A DNA stretch of 64,000 bases from CATOSD01 sp965203135 (GCA_965203135.1 CBDBBO010000001.1:1488001-1552000), one strand, 5' to 3'. Counted from the first letter of the stretch, positions 23,595 to 31,761 are shown. Numbers and translations are program-made. Notes: generated from the sequence alone by a model not told the origin.

Positions 23595-24014
23595 TCAGTT
23601 GCCGCGGGCCAGCCGCGCGGTCACAAGCCGGTTGAGGCTCACGCCTTCCTCCGTCGCTTCCAATGCGAGGGCGCGATGTGTCTCCGGCGGCACACGCACA
23701 ACGAATTTGCCGCTGTAGCTCCGGTCGGCCATTGGTTGGGGTGGCGTTTCGTTGGCGGCCAGCATCTCATCGACAGACTCCGAGACGACACGGCGGATGC
23801 CGGCGAACGCTTCTTCAGGAGTGATCGCAAGCCAGCTCAGGGACGGGAATTCGGCGCACAGGCCGACATACTCGTCGTCCTCGGCCGACCAGGTAACGCG
23901 GAAAGTGTAGTGGTCTTTCACTTTGGCGGAAAGCTCGAACGAGCTTGCGAGTGGTGACGCATCGTCATTCACCTCAACTGAAAGATCACCCTGTGGGCCG
24001 TGTAATAGTATCAT
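23595..24014 (-). CDS. HicB-family protein (solitary antitoxin-like)
   Basis: The core matches HicB: DHYTFRVTWSAEDDEYVGLC, then AEFPSLSWLAITPEEAFAGI, then a C-terminal ribbon-helix-helix segment (KFVVRVPPETHRALALEA, EEGVSLNRLVTARLA). No HicA toxin is adjacent, so it may be an orphan regulator. ATG 24014 is used, but the family N-terminus more usually starts near the GTG at 23921; the extra 31 residues (ILLHGPQGDLSVEVND) have no clear match. A 16-bp imperfect palindrome overlaps the ATG and fits self-repression. Confidence 0.8.
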   Translation of the reverse strand: MILLHGPQGDLSVEVNDDASPLASSFELSAKVKDHYTFRVTWSAEDDEYVGLCAEFPSLSWLAITPEEAFAGIRRVVSESVDEMLAANETPPQPMADRSYSGKFVVRVPPETHRALALEATEEGVSLNRLVTARLARGN

Positions 24015-24023
24015 ATACGATAC
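24008..24023. promoter_or_regulatory. Imperfect palindrome over the HicB start (candidate operator)
   Basis: GTATC-ATATAC-GATAC is palindromic apart from one base pair in the middle and overlaps the HicB ATG at 24012-24014. HicB proteins with ribbon-helix-helix tails bind such sites. Confidence 0.4.
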
Positions 24024-24072
24024 TGACAAGCGACGCGTTTTGCGCGTCCGTTGGACTGAGGATGGCGTCACG

Positions 24073-24093
24073 CCCCTGCGAGGGGGAAGGGAC
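24073..24093 (+). repeat. Interspersed GGGGGAAGGGAC repeat copy
   Basis: CCCCTGCGAGGGGGAAGGGA, the short form of the repeat family, lies just upstream of the HicB gene. Confidence 0.7.
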
Positions 24094-24190
24094 AATAGGT
24101 CGGGACGGGTGACGGGCTACCGAGCGGATTCGCATCCGGGTAGAGGCACTTGCGATACACTACTCTTGAAGATGATCGCGACTTCTTCGG

Positions 24191-24397
24191 CTACGCCCTC
24201 GACTGGATGACGACTCGGCCTATGTGCTCCACTTCGATGTTCAGGCTGTGGCGGTCCAGCATCCCATACCCACCATCCCATACCCACCAGGGGCGTGGTG
24301 TCGGCGGCTCCCGCGAGGACGTATTTTGGCTGGCCGTCCCAGAGGACGGCAACGTCGGCGGGGGGGATTACTGTTGCGCTTGATTCCGTAGCTGGAA
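24191..24397 (-). pseudogene. Remnant of a clan AA retropepsin-like aspartic protease
   Basis: On the minus strand one frame reads VIPPADVAVLWDGQPKYVLA then GAADTTPLVGMG, and the next reads GMLDRHSLNIEVEHIGRVVI then QSRA and a stop at 24191. Joined, they give the C-terminal half of a retropepsin-like clan AA protease (WDGQP, PLxGxxLL, GGxVxI-type pattern). The break falls at a 14-bp tandem duplication of CATCCCATACCCAC (24260-24287). The N-terminal half with the catalytic Asp is missing, having been replaced by the promoter of the toxin gene. Confidence 0.5.
24260..24287 (+). repeat. 14-bp exact tandem duplication
   Basis: CATCCCATACCCAC occurs twice in direct succession. It interrupts the reading frame of the aspartic-protease remnant. 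Confidence 0.9.
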
Positions 24398-24403
24398 TAT
24401 AAT
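24374..24403 (+). promoter_or_regulatory. Promoter for leaderless HigB-type toxin (TTGCGC-N18-TATAAT)
   Basis: A consensus -10 TATAAT at 24398-24403 with TTGCGC 18 bp upstream. The toxin ATG follows after only 6 nt, so the mRNA should be leaderless. Confidence 0.65.
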
Positions 24404-24409
24404 TCGCAG

Positions 24410-24772
24410 ATGCCGTGGGAGGTCGAGTACACGAACGAGTTCGGGCAATGGTGGCGGGAACTCTCGGAGGGCCAGCAGGACGCAGTGGTCGCCAGAGTCG
24501 AGTTGCTGATGGAGCACGGCCCCAACCTGCCGTACCCATACTCCTCGGGCATCAGAGGCTCGCGGCACGGAGTCATGCGGGAGCTTCGAGCCCAGAGCGG
24601 CGGCAGGCCAATCCGGGTCTTCTACGCTTTCGACCCCAGGCGGACGTCGATCCTGCTCATTGGCGGAGACAAGACTGGTGACGACCGTTTCTACGAAGTG
24701 TATGTGCCGTTGGCCGACAATCTCTACGACGAACATCTGGAGGAATTGCGAAGGGAGGGGCTGATCGAATGA
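24410..24772 (+). CDS. Type II toxin, RelE/HigB (Gp49-like) family
   Basis: The 120-residue product reads WEVEYTNEFGQWWRELSEGQ, VVARVELLMEHGPNLPYPYS, SSGIRGSRHGVMRELRAQS and IRVFYAFDPRRTSILLIGGDK, the Gp49/HigB pattern with a basic catalytic region. Members cleave mRNA on the ribosome. It overlaps the downstream XRE gene by 4 bp, in the toxin-first order typical of higBA. There is no ribosome binding site; the ATG lies 6 nt after the -10. Confidence 0.88.
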   Translation: MPWEVEYTNEFGQWWRELSEGQQDAVVARVELLMEHGPNLPYPYSSGIRGSRHGVMRELRAQSGGRPIRVFYAFDPRRTSILLIGGDKTGDDRFYEVYVPLADNLYDEHLEELRREGLIE

Positions 24773-25134
24773 GTGGACGCCATCCGTTCGGCGAGTTGAC
24801 CGGGGACTTGACGCCACAACGACGACGGCGCATCGACGACATGAAAAGGGAGTTGGTGGCCGAGATGCCGCTGCACGAGCTCCGCCGGGCGCGGGCATTG
24901 ACGCAGCGGGACATGGCGAAGTTGCTGAGGGTGAACCAGCCCGCCGTGTCCAAGCTGGAGCAGCGGGCCGACGTGTACGTGTCCAGCCTTCGGTCCTACA
25001 TCGAGGCGGTAGGCGGCAAGCTGAAGATCGTTGCCGAGTTTCCCGAAGGCGAGGTTGCCATCACCAACTTCTCTGACGTGGGAGAGGCTGGAGCCGCTGG
25101 TAGGGGGGAAGGGACACGTTCACCCTCACCCTGA
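24769..25134 (+). CDS. XRE-family antitoxin (HigA-like)
   Basis: The 121-residue protein has a helix-turn-helix, ELRRARALTQRDMAKLLRVN then QPAVSKLEQR, and the following YVSSLRSYIEAVGGKLKIVA segment typical of HigA2-type antitoxins. It would neutralise the preceding toxin and repress the operon. The last residues (GRGEGTRSPSP) are encoded by a copy of the interspersed repeat, so the native C-terminus has been replaced or extended. Confidence 0.88.
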   Translation: MSGRHPFGELTGDLTPQRRRRIDDMKRELVAEMPLHELRRARALTQRDMAKLLRVNQPAVSKLEQRADVYVSSLRSYIEAVGGKLKIVAEFPEGEVAITNFSDVGEAGAAGRGEGTRSPSP

Positions 25135-25205
25135 CCCTCTCCCATCGAGGGAGAGGGGACACGTTCACCCCCATCCTAACCTTCCCCCTGCGAGGGGGAA
25201 GGGAC
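25103..25205 (+). repeat. Three tandem variants of the interspersed repeat
   Basis: Three successive units share GGGGAAGGGAC or GAGAGGGGAC preceded by ACGTTCACCC and CCTAACCTTCCCCC. The first encodes the tail of the XRE antitoxin. This is the densest cluster of the family in the window. Confidence 0.85.
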
Positions 25206-25252
25206 TTGTCGGACAGGCTCTAGCTGATACGGGTTCGGGTATCAAAAGCAAA

Positions 25253-25282
25253 TTGACAGGGGCGGCAATCTGGTGGTAGGCT
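25253..25282 (+). promoter_or_regulatory. Promoter of the DUF362 gene (TTGACA-N18-TAGGCT)
   Basis: A perfect -35 at 25253-25258 and TAGGCT at 25277-25282 with an 18-bp spacer, 53 bp before the start codon. Confidence 0.6.
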
Positions 25283-25335
25283 GAACGCATTCTGGGCAAG
25301 TGTTTGCTTTTTTCACAAGCGCTGGGAGGAATGCT

Positions 25336-26772
25336 ATGGGACAGTCGAAAGTCTACTACATGGACGCGCATTCGGAGTCGACGGAAACGAGCCTGGTCTC
25401 GAAGATGCTGACCGTCTTCGACGCGGCCGGCCTCGACGAGCTGGTAAAGCCCAACGACATCGTGGCCATCAAGGTGCACTGCGGCGAGTGGAATAACTCC
25501 GCGTACCTTCGGCCCGTCTACGCGCGGGCGCTGGCGGACCGGATCAAGGAGCTGGGCGGTCGCCCCTTTGTCTGCGACACCACAACTTCGACCTACTCGC
25601 CCTGGGGGTCCAGGTCGTCCGAGCTCGACATCGTGTTGACGGCGGAGCGCAACGGCTATAGCTCGGCGACGCTGGGCTGCCCGTTCATCTGCGCGGACGG
25701 CTTCATCGGCACCAGCGACTACCGCGTGGACCTGCCGGAAGGCTACCTGCTCAAGGAGGCCTATGTCGCGCAGGCCATCGCCGCGGCCGACGTTCTCATC
25801 GCGCTGACCCACTTCAAGGGTCACGGCATGGGGGTTATCGGCGGCGCGCTCAAGAACCTGGGAATCGGCGCTCAGTCCAAGCGCGGCAAGCTCAACGTTC
25901 ACATGGGCGGCCACCCCAACTACGGCTACGGCGCGGCGGCGAAGTTCCATCCGGAGCGCTTCAAGGGCAAGGCCGAGACGCCCGACTGGGAGATTCTGGA
26001 GGACTGCTGCCCGTTCAATCTGTACCACATCAACGAGAACGACGAGCTCGAGTGGGAGCGCGAGCGATGCGCGACCTGCCTGGGCTGCTTCGGCGTGATG
26101 GGCCCTCGCGGCCTCGCCGAGGTGCCGCCGGTCAACTTCGATGCGGTGGACGTCGCGATCGCCGACGCCTGCCTGGGTGTCGAGAAGGCGGTGGGCCGCA
26201 GTAAGGTCGGCTACATCAACATGGCCATCGACGTGTCCCCGCGCTGCGACTGCGCGAACCACGCCGACATCCCGATAGTGCCGCACCTGGGCGTGTTCGC
26301 CAGCAAGGACGCGGTCGCCATCGACATGGCGTGCGTCGACGCCGCGCGGCAGTCGGTGGGTATGCCCGGCTCCGCGGCGGAGCTGATGGAGGCGCACCAC
26401 GCCGGCGACGCCAAGTTCGAGGCGGCCGCGGCGACCTTCCACGGCCAGAGCGAGGTTGCGAGCATCAACACCGGCCACGAGATCGGCCTCGGAAGCCGCG
26501 ACTACGAGCTGGTGGACGTACCGCCCGCTCACGGCGACAAGTACAAGTTCCCCTACGACCGCAGGCCCAGCCGCCAGCGCTTCGGCGAGCGGTTCGAGAA
26601 GTTCCAGCCGTTCCCCTACGATAGGCACGACGGCAAGGGATTCTCCCGCCACGACGAGGTGGACCTAGAGGCTATGAAGAAGCACTACCCGCACTACGTC
26701 AACGGGGAGCTTTCCAACGGCCACGCCGAGGTTCCGCTCGAGGAGCTCGTGCCCGCCGACGACAACGACTAG
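25336..26772 (+). CDS. DUF362 domain-containing protein
   Basis: The 478-residue protein starts MGQSKVYYMDAHSESTETS, preceded by GGGAGGA at good spacing. It shows IVAIKVHCGEWNNSAYLRP, FVCDTTTSTYSPWGSRSSEL, ALTHFKGHGMGVIGGALKNLG and GINAxK-like downstream elements, with DVSPRCDCANHADIPIVPHL and FASKDAVAIDMACVDAARQ, all typical of DUF362. A short Cys cluster (RCATCLGCFGVMGP) could bind a metal or Fe-S centre but is not a full ferredoxin motif. DUF362 proteins often accompany redox or corrinoid enzymes; the reaction is unknown. Confidence 0.88.
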   Translation: MGQSKVYYMDAHSESTETSLVSKMLTVFDAAGLDELVKPNDIVAIKVHCGEWNNSAYLRPVYARALADRIKELGGRPFVCDTTTSTYSPWGSRSSELDIVLTAERNGYSSATLGCPFICADGFIGTSDYRVDLPEGYLLKEAYVAQAIAAADVLIALTHFKGHGMGVIGGALKNLGIGAQSKRGKLNVHMGGHPNYGYGAAAKFHPERFKGKAETPDWEILEDCCPFNLYHINENDELEWERERCATCLGCFGVMGPRGLAEVPPVNFDAVDVAIADACLGVEKAVGRSKVGYINMAIDVSPRCDCANHADIPIVPHLGVFASKDAVAIDMACVDAARQSVGMPGSAAELMEAHHAGDAKFEAAAATFHGQSEVASINTGHEIGLGSRDYELVDVPPAHGDKYKFPYDRRPSRQRFGERFEKFQPFPYDRHDGKGFSRHDEVDLEAMKKHYPHYVNGELSNGHAEVPLEELVPADDND

Positions 26773-26841
26773 CACGAACCCGGCGGCCGCCGGACGGTCC
26801 ACACCGCTTCCGGCGCGCCGCCGCACCACGGAGAGGCGCAG

Positions 26842-27165
26842 ATGCCACAGTCAGGACAGGACATGCTCGACGAGGCGATCGCCACCTGCCGGCAGATCGC
26901 CGACGGCCTGGGAGTTCAGAACCAGGCGTGGGAGGACTCGGTGGTCGAGATAGTCGAGAAGTTCGACGAGGTCAGCGACACGTTCTTCTTCAAGACGATG
27001 CCGAGCATCCCGGTAACCAGGAACTGTAACCGCGCCGCGTCTGTCGCGCTCGAGTTCAAGAGCTCCCAGGACTGGGACTCGTTCGGCCCCGCGCTCGAAC
27101 AGCTCATCGCGAACGCGCAGAACGTGATCGACAAGGCCGGTATGAGGGGAACGACCCTCACGTGA
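26842..27165 (+). CDS. Hypothetical protein, 107 residues
   Basis: The small acidic protein starts MPQSGQDMLDEAIATCRQIA and contains VEIVEKFDEVSDTFFFKTMP, SIPVTRNCNRAASVALEFKS and LEQLIANAQNVIDKAG. It looks helical at both ends with one central strand region. GGAGAGG lies 7 nt before the ATG, and the gene sits between DUF362 and the epimerase with short gaps, so it is probably expressed in one operon. I recognise no family. Confidence 0.65.
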   Translation: MPQSGQDMLDEAIATCRQIADGLGVQNQAWEDSVVEIVEKFDEVSDTFFFKTMPSIPVTRNCNRAASVALEFKSSQDWDSFGPALEQLIANAQNVIDKAGMRGTTLT

Positions 27166-27189
27166 CGCCTCCCGTCCAGGCAGGCCACA

Positions 27190-28086
27190 ATGGATGACAC
27201 CACCCAGCGAGAGAGCGGGCTCGTCCTGGTAACGGGCGGCGCGGGAAGCGTGGGCCGGCAGCTTATCGACCGCCTCAGAGGCGCCGGGCGTCCCGTTCGC
27301 GTGTTCGACCTTCCGGTGATGGACTTTTCGGGCCTGGAGGACGACCCCGGCATAGAGATCGTGAAGGGGGACATCACCAGGCCCGACGACGTGGCAAGGG
27401 CCGCGGTCGGAGTGTCCGCCGCGGCCCACCTTGCCGCGCTGTTGCCGCCGAACAGCGAGCGCGAGCGCGGTCTGACATTCGCCGTGAACGTGGACGGGAC
27501 GCGCAACCTCATCGAGGCGCTGCGGGAGCACAGTCCCGGCGCGACCCTGGTGTTCACCTCGTCGATCAGCACCTACGGCGACACCTCCGCCGAGCAGCCG
27601 CCCGTCACGGTCGAGCACTCGCAGCAGGCAATCGACCTTTACGCGGAGAGCAAGATCGCGGGCGAGAAGCTGGTTGCCGAGTCGGCCCTGAGGGCGGTGT
27701 CCTTGCGCATCGCGCCCATCGCCGTTCCGGCGTTCCTGGAGCCGCCGCAGGTGTGGCCGTTCATGCCGGACCAGCGGGTGGAGATGGTGCACCGGGACGA
27801 CGTGGTCGACGCGCTGTTCGCGGCGGTCACGCTGACGGAGGGCGCCCGGGGCGTGCTCAACGTCGCCGGGGGGGCCTCGTGGCAGCTTACCGGGCGGGAC
27901 TACGTGAACGACTTTTACGACTTCGTTGGCGCGCCCGCGGACGACGCGGTCTACCGCGAGTCGCCCGGGTGGGTGGACTGGTACGATACGGAGGAGTCGC
28001 AGCGAATACTGGGCTACCAGAACCGGCCCTACGAGCACTACGCCCAGCAGATGCGTGACATAGTGCAGGCGATGATGGAGGAGTGA
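27190..28086 (+). CDS. NAD-dependent epimerase/dehydratase (extended SDR)
   Basis: The 298-residue protein has LVLVTGGAGSVGRQLIDRLR (TGxxGxxG), KGDITRPDDVARAA, VFTSSISTYGDTSAEQP and YAESKIAGEKL, giving the Ser and Tyr-x3-Lys active site of extended short-chain dehydrogenases. Its substrate is probably a nucleotide sugar or a related small molecule; no closer assignment is possible. It starts 24 bp after the hypothetical gene and is followed by the PaREP1-like gene after 10 bp. Confidence 0.9.
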   Translation: MDDTTQRESGLVLVTGGAGSVGRQLIDRLRGAGRPVRVFDLPVMDFSGLEDDPGIEIVKGDITRPDDVARAAVGVSAAAHLAALLPPNSERERGLTFAVNVDGTRNLIEALREHSPGATLVFTSSISTYGDTSAEQPPVTVEHSQQAIDLYAESKIAGEKLVAESALRAVSLRIAPIAVPAFLEPPQVWPFMPDQRVEMVHRDDVVDALFAAVTLTEGARGVLNVAGGASWQLTGRDYVNDFYDFVGAPADDAVYRESPGWVDWYDTEESQRILGYQNRPYEHYAQQMRDIVQAMMEE

Positions 28087-28096
28087 GGCCACCCCC

Positions 28097-28462
28097 ATGA
28101 CGCTCGCGCAGGACAACATGATGACCAGCCGCCAGCTCATCGAGCACGCGGAGGAGGAGTTGCGCAGCGGCGAGCCGCTGCAGGCTTCGGAGAAGGCGTG
28201 GGGCGCGGTGGTGCACCGGCTCAAGGCCATCGCGCGGCAGCGTCGATGGCGGCACGGCGGGCATTACCAGTTGGGGCAAGTCGTCAGTCGCCTCGCGGAT
28301 GAGACTGGCGACGATGACATGGAAGATCTGTTCTCGGTTGCCGAGGCTCTACACGGTAATTTCTACAACAACTGGAAAACGGAGGCAGCGGTACGCCGCA
28401 ATATTGAAACCGTGAAGCTGCTGCTGGACAAGTTGAGCGCCATCTACGAGAACGGAAACTGA
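28097..28462 (+). CDS. PaREP1/HEPN-like small helical protein (copy 2)
   Basis: The 121-residue protein reads QLIEHAEEELRSGEPLQASE, KAWGAVVHRLKAIARQRRWR, HGGHYQLGQVVSRLADETGD, EALHGNFYNNWKTEAAV and a C-terminal helix. It lines up with 4408-4791 through ASEK-WGA, W-H---L and LHGNFY-N. The RQRRWRHGGH segment is a possible R-x4-6-H site. It lies between an epimerase and larE in a tight plus-strand operon, with no nucleotidyltransferase nearby. Confidence 0.75.
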   Translation: MTLAQDNMMTSRQLIEHAEEELRSGEPLQASEKAWGAVVHRLKAIARQRRWRHGGHYQLGQVVSRLADETGDDDMEDLFSVAEALHGNFYNNWKTEAAVRRNIETVKLLLDKLSAIYENGN

Positions 28463-28497
28463 ACGGCAGAAGTGTCGCCGCCCATGGAGACGAGCAA

Positions 28498-29373
28498 ATG
28501 ACTACCCCGATCCAGACCCAGCCGAGTGCCGGCGCTGACGCGCAAAGCAAGATGGAGCGGCTGCGCTCGATTCTGCGAGAAATGGGCGCTGTGGTCGTGG
28601 CCTACTCCGGCGGTGTGGACAGCGCATTCCTCGCCGCCGCGGCCAACGACACGCTCGGCGACCGGGCCCTCGCCGTCACCGCCAACTCGCCGAGCCTCGC
28701 GCCCTCGGAGTTGCGCGAGGCGGTGGAACTGGCCGAGCGGCTGGGGCTGAATCACCGCGTGATTCACACGCGCGAGGTGGAGCGCGAGGACTACCAGGCC
28801 AACAACCCCAACCGCTGCTTCTTCTGCAAAGACGAGCTGTACACCCACCTCAGCCGCTTCGCACCGGAAGAGGGCTATGACTGGATCGCGAACGGCACCA
28901 ACGTCGACGACCTCGGCGACTTCAGGCCCGGGCTGAACGCCGCCAAGCAGTACGGCGTGCGCAGTCCACTGGTCGAGGCCGAGCTCACCAAGGCCGAGAT
29001 CCGCGAACTGTCGAAGGGAATGGGTCTGCCGACGTGGGACAAGCCCGCCCAGGCCTGCCTGTCGTCGCGCATACCCTACGGCACAATGGTCACGGTGGAG
29101 GCGCTCACACGCATAGCCCAGGCGGAGGAGTTCCTGCACGGCCTGGGGATACGCCAGCTACGCGTGCGGCACCACGACAACGTCGCCCGCATCGAGGTGG
29201 AGGCAGCGGACCTGCCCACGCTGGTGGACGAGTCCATGCGTCAGCGGGTGGTCGACAAGTTCCGCGAGATTGGCTACTCCTACGTTACGGTTGACTTGCA
29301 GGGCTTCCGTTCGGGCAGCATGAACGAAGTGCTCGCCGGGCTGAGACGGAAGAAGGCGTCGGAAGCGAGTTAG
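28498..29373 (+). CDS. larE: ATP-dependent sacrificial sulfur transferase LarE
   Basis: The 291-residue protein has the PP-loop VVAYSGGVDSAFLAAAA near residue 35, NPNRCFFCKDELY, ANGTNVDDLGDFRPGLNAA, SPLVEAELTKAEIRELSK and the Cys of PAQACLSSRIPYG that corresponds to the sulfur-donating Cys of LarE. LarE adds sulfur to the pyridinium precursor of the nickel-pincer cofactor. CFFC and the later Cys are three cysteines that could instead hold an Fe-S cluster, as in some LarE proteins. LarB and LarC are not in the window. Confidence 0.92.
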   Translation: MTTPIQTQPSAGADAQSKMERLRSILREMGAVVVAYSGGVDSAFLAAAANDTLGDRALAVTANSPSLAPSELREAVELAERLGLNHRVIHTREVEREDYQANNPNRCFFCKDELYTHLSRFAPEEGYDWIANGTNVDDLGDFRPGLNAAKQYGVRSPLVEAELTKAEIRELSKGMGLPTWDKPAQACLSSRIPYGTMVTVEALTRIAQAEEFLHGLGIRQLRVRHHDNVARIEVEAADLPTLVDESMRQRVVDKFREIGYSYVTVDLQGFRSGSMNEVLAGLRRKKASEAS

Positions 29374-29385
29374 AAGGACAGAACC

Positions 29386-30132
29386 ATGAGACTTGAAGGC
29401 AAAGTTGTTCTTATCAGCGGCGGTGCGCGCGGCATGGGCGCCGCGGAGGCGCGGCGGTTCGCCCGCGAGGGCGCGAAGGTGGGCATCGCGGACGTGCTCG
29501 AAGACGAGGGACGTCGGCTGGAGGCCGAGATTGCCGAGGCCGGGGGCGACGCCGTGTTCATCCGGCTGGACGCCACCAGCGAGGAAGACTGGAACAGCGC
29601 CGTTGCCGAGGTGGAGCGCCGCTACGGCAAGCTCGACGTGCTCGTCAACAACGCCGGCATCTACCGGCGCGGCTACGTGCTGGAGACCGACTCCCAGACA
29701 TGGGACGATGTGATGGACGTTAACGCCAAGGGTGTGTTCCTGGGCACCAAGGCGGCCATTCCCGCCATGCGCAGGGCCGGCGGCGGCTCGATCGTCAACA
29801 TCTCGTCCACCGCCGGGCTGGTCGGAGGCGGCGCGGCCGCCTACAACGCCTCGAAGGGCGCGGTTCGGCTGCTCACCAAGGCGACCGCTATCCAGTACGC
29901 CAAGGAAAGCATCCGGGTGAACTCGGTGCATCCCGGCCCCATCGACACCGACATGCTGGCGATGGTGTACACCTCGCCGGAGATGCGAGAGGAGCGCCTG
30001 GCGAACATACCGCTGGGACGCGCGGGCCGGCCGGAGGAAGTGGTGAACGGGGTGCTGTTCCTGGCGTCGGACGAGGCGTCGTTCATGACCGGCAGCGAGT
30101 TGGTCATCGATGGGGGCGCGACAGCCCAGTAG
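29386..30132 (+). CDS. Short-chain dehydrogenase/reductase (classical SDR)
   Basis: The 248-residue enzyme shows VVLISGGARGMGAAEARRFA, LDVLVNNAGIYRRGYV, ISSTAGLVGGGAAAYNASKG and IRVNSVHPGPIDTDM: the nucleotide motif, NNAG, and Ser/Tyr-x3-Lys catalysis. Of the family it looks closest to glucose 1-dehydrogenase or 3-oxoacyl-ACP reductase-like members. It starts 12 bp after larE. The end FMTGSELVIDGGATAQ is canonical. Confidence 0.93.
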   Translation: MRLEGKVVLISGGARGMGAAEARRFAREGAKVGIADVLEDEGRRLEAEIAEAGGDAVFIRLDATSEEDWNSAVAEVERRYGKLDVLVNNAGIYRRGYVLETDSQTWDDVMDVNAKGVFLGTKAAIPAMRRAGGGSIVNISSTAGLVGGGAAAYNASKGAVRLLTKATAIQYAKESIRVNSVHPGPIDTDMLAMVYTSPEMREERLANIPLGRAGRPEEVVNGVLFLASDEASFMTGSELVIDGGATAQ

Positions 30133-30140
30133 GGGCGCCT

Positions 30141-30181
30141 TCACCCCCATCCTAACCTTCCTCCATCAAGGGGGAAGGGAC
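30141..30181 (+). repeat. Interspersed repeat copy (TCACCCCCATCCTAACC form)
   Basis: A near-complete 41-bp unit between convergent genes: TCACCCCCATCCTAACCTTC, then CTCCATCAAGGGGGAAGGGA. Confidence 0.88.
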
Positions 30182-30193
30182 TATCGGTGTTGC

Positions 30194-30904
30194 CTATCCA
30201 CCAGCCCGTCCCTCGGCGTGCGCCACGAGGCGGTCGAACAGCCTGTCGAAGTGCGGCGGAATCTCCCCGCGCCGCTCCGGGTGGAACTGCACCGCCAGCA
30301 CCCAGGAGTGGGTCGGGCTCTCCAGCGCCTCCACGTAGCCGTCGTCCAGCGAATAGGCCGACGCCAGCAGTCCCGGCGCTTTCTGCGCCTCCCTCACGGC
30401 TTGGTGGTGGATGCTGTTGACCCGCACGAAGCCGCCGGACCCGACCACCGACGCGAGCAGGCTGCCGGGCGTGATGAAGATGCGGTGGTAGCCGGAAACG
30501 TAATCTTCACCGTCCCTAGTGCCGCTGTGATCTTCGATGTGCTGTAGCAGCTCGCCGCCCATCACCACGTTCAGCGCCTGCATTCCCCGGCATATGCCCA
30601 GCGTGGGCAGGTCGGCTTCGAGCGCGGCCTCCAGTACGGGCAGCTCCACGTCGTCGCGCGCCTCGTTCAGCGTCAATTCGACGCCGGGCTGCGGCTCGTG
30701 GCCGTACCAGCGCGGGTGAATGTCCTCGCCGCCGCACACCAGCAGGCCGTCCATGCGCGCGGCGGTGTCCCTGGGAGAGAGGTTGTGGCCGGGCAGAATG
30801 AGCCACGGCCTGCCGCCGCTGCGCTCGATGGCTGCCGCGTACTCCCTAGCGTAGCTGGTGTTGTTGATGGTCAGGCCTATGATGGGCCTGTCGTCGTCCG
30901 GCAT
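30194..30904 (-). CDS. Gamma-glutamyl-gamma-aminobutyrate hydrolase (PuuD)-like class I amidotransferase
   Basis: The 236-residue protein has PIIGLTINNTSYAREYAAAI, DGLLVCGGEDIHPRWYGHEP, the nucleophile Cys in LPTLGICRGMQALNVVMGGE and the His/Glu of VLAVQFHPERRGE. This is peptidase C26 as in PuuD, which hydrolyses gamma-glutamyl bonds of polyamine or related derivatives. It is 14 bp downstream of the crotonase gene on the same strand. Confidence 0.9.
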   Translation of the reverse strand: MPDDDRPIIGLTINNTSYAREYAAAIERSGGRPWLILPGHNLSPRDTAARMDGLLVCGGEDIHPRWYGHEPQPGVELTLNEARDDVELPVLEAALEADLPTLGICRGMQALNVVMGGELLQHIEDHSGTRDGEDYVSGYHRIFITPGSLLASVVGSGGFVRVNSIHHQAVREAQKAPGLLASAYSLDDGYVEALESPTHSWVLAVQFHPERRGEIPPHFDRLFDRLVAHAEGRAGG

Positions 30905-30918
30905 CCGAATCTGCGGCC

Positions 30919-31698
30919 CTAGTGGTATCGCGGCTCGCGGCGCTCGCGGAACGCGACCAGCGCTTCCTTGTGGGATGGGGTGGACTGAGACTGGCGGAAT
31001 ATCTCGGACTCTATGTCCCGCACCGTCTCGACGTCCCGCTCCATGTAGTGGTCATGGATCAGCCGCTTGGTCTGCGAAAGCTGCCACTCCGGGTTGGACG
31101 CGATCTCCTGGGCCAGGCCCACGGCCTCGTCCAGCATCGTCTCGGCCGGATAAACGTGGTTCACCAGGCCGATAGCCTTGGCCTCCTGCGCGTCGATGAA
31201 CTTGCCCGTGAGCATCAGCTCCATCGTCTGGCCAAGCCCCACCAGGTACACCAGGTAGTGGGTGCTGGCGTACTCAGGCGTAAGCCCGATTCGCACGAAC
31301 CGGAACGACATGCGCGCGCCCTCTGCGGCGACGCGGACGTCGCAGGGCAGCGTGGTGGTGATGCCCATGCCCACCGCGACGCCGTTGATGGCGCACACGA
31401 TGGGCTTGGAGCGGCGCACGAGAGAGAGCCAGTCCTCGCCAATCGGCGATGGCCTGTCGCGCCGCCCGCCCTCGCGCACCGTCTGCTCGAAGCTGCCGAT
31501 GTCGGCGCCGGAGGAGTAGCCCCGGCCCGCGCCGGTTATCACCATGGCGCCGATCTCCGGGTCCTCGTTCCACGCCGACATCTGCTCACCCATCTCGCGA
31601 GTCATCGTCGACGACATGGGATTGAGCTTCTGGGGCTGGTTCATCGTGATGATCCCCACCCTGCCCTTCACCTCTGTCAGTATCTGCTCGTAGCTCAT
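30919..31698 (-). CDS. Enoyl-CoA hydratase/isomerase family protein
   Basis: The start at 31698 gives MSYEQILTEVKGRVGIITMN. The crotonase motifs are complete: GAGRGYSSGADIGSFEQTV (first oxyanion loop), KPIVCAINGVAVGMGITTTL (second oxyanion Gly), SFRFVRIGLTPEYASTHYLV and AQEAKAIGLVNHVYPAE. Glu residues at the two hydratase positions are not both evident, so isomerase or another crotonase activity is possible. 259 residues, normal length. Confidence 0.9.
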   Translation of the reverse strand: MSYEQILTEVKGRVGIITMNQPQKLNPMSSTMTREMGEQMSAWNEDPEIGAMVITGAGRGYSSGADIGSFEQTVREGGRRDRPSPIGEDWLSLVRRSKPIVCAINGVAVGMGITTTLPCDVRVAAEGARMSFRFVRIGLTPEYASTHYLVYLVGLGQTMELMLTGKFIDAQEAKAIGLVNHVYPAETMLDEAVGLAQEIASNPEWQLSQTKRLIHDHYMERDVETVRDIESEIFRQSQSTPSHKEALVAFRERREPRYH

Positions 31699-31705
31699 GA
31701 GCTTG

Positions 31706-31746
31706 TCACCCCCATCTTGACCTTTCCCCATCGAAAGGGAAGGGAC
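31706..31746 (+). repeat. Interspersed repeat copy (CCCCATCTTGACC variant)
   Basis: TCACCCCCATCTTGACCTTT and then CCCCATCGAAAGGGAAGGGA, between two minus-strand genes. Confidence 0.85.
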
Positions 31747-31761
31747 TCTGGAATCAGCCCC

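Noticed and set aside
25165..26652. 495-residue minus-strand ORF across the DUF362 gene
   Set aside because: Shadow of a recognised gene; Val/Arg/His-rich composition without any motif.
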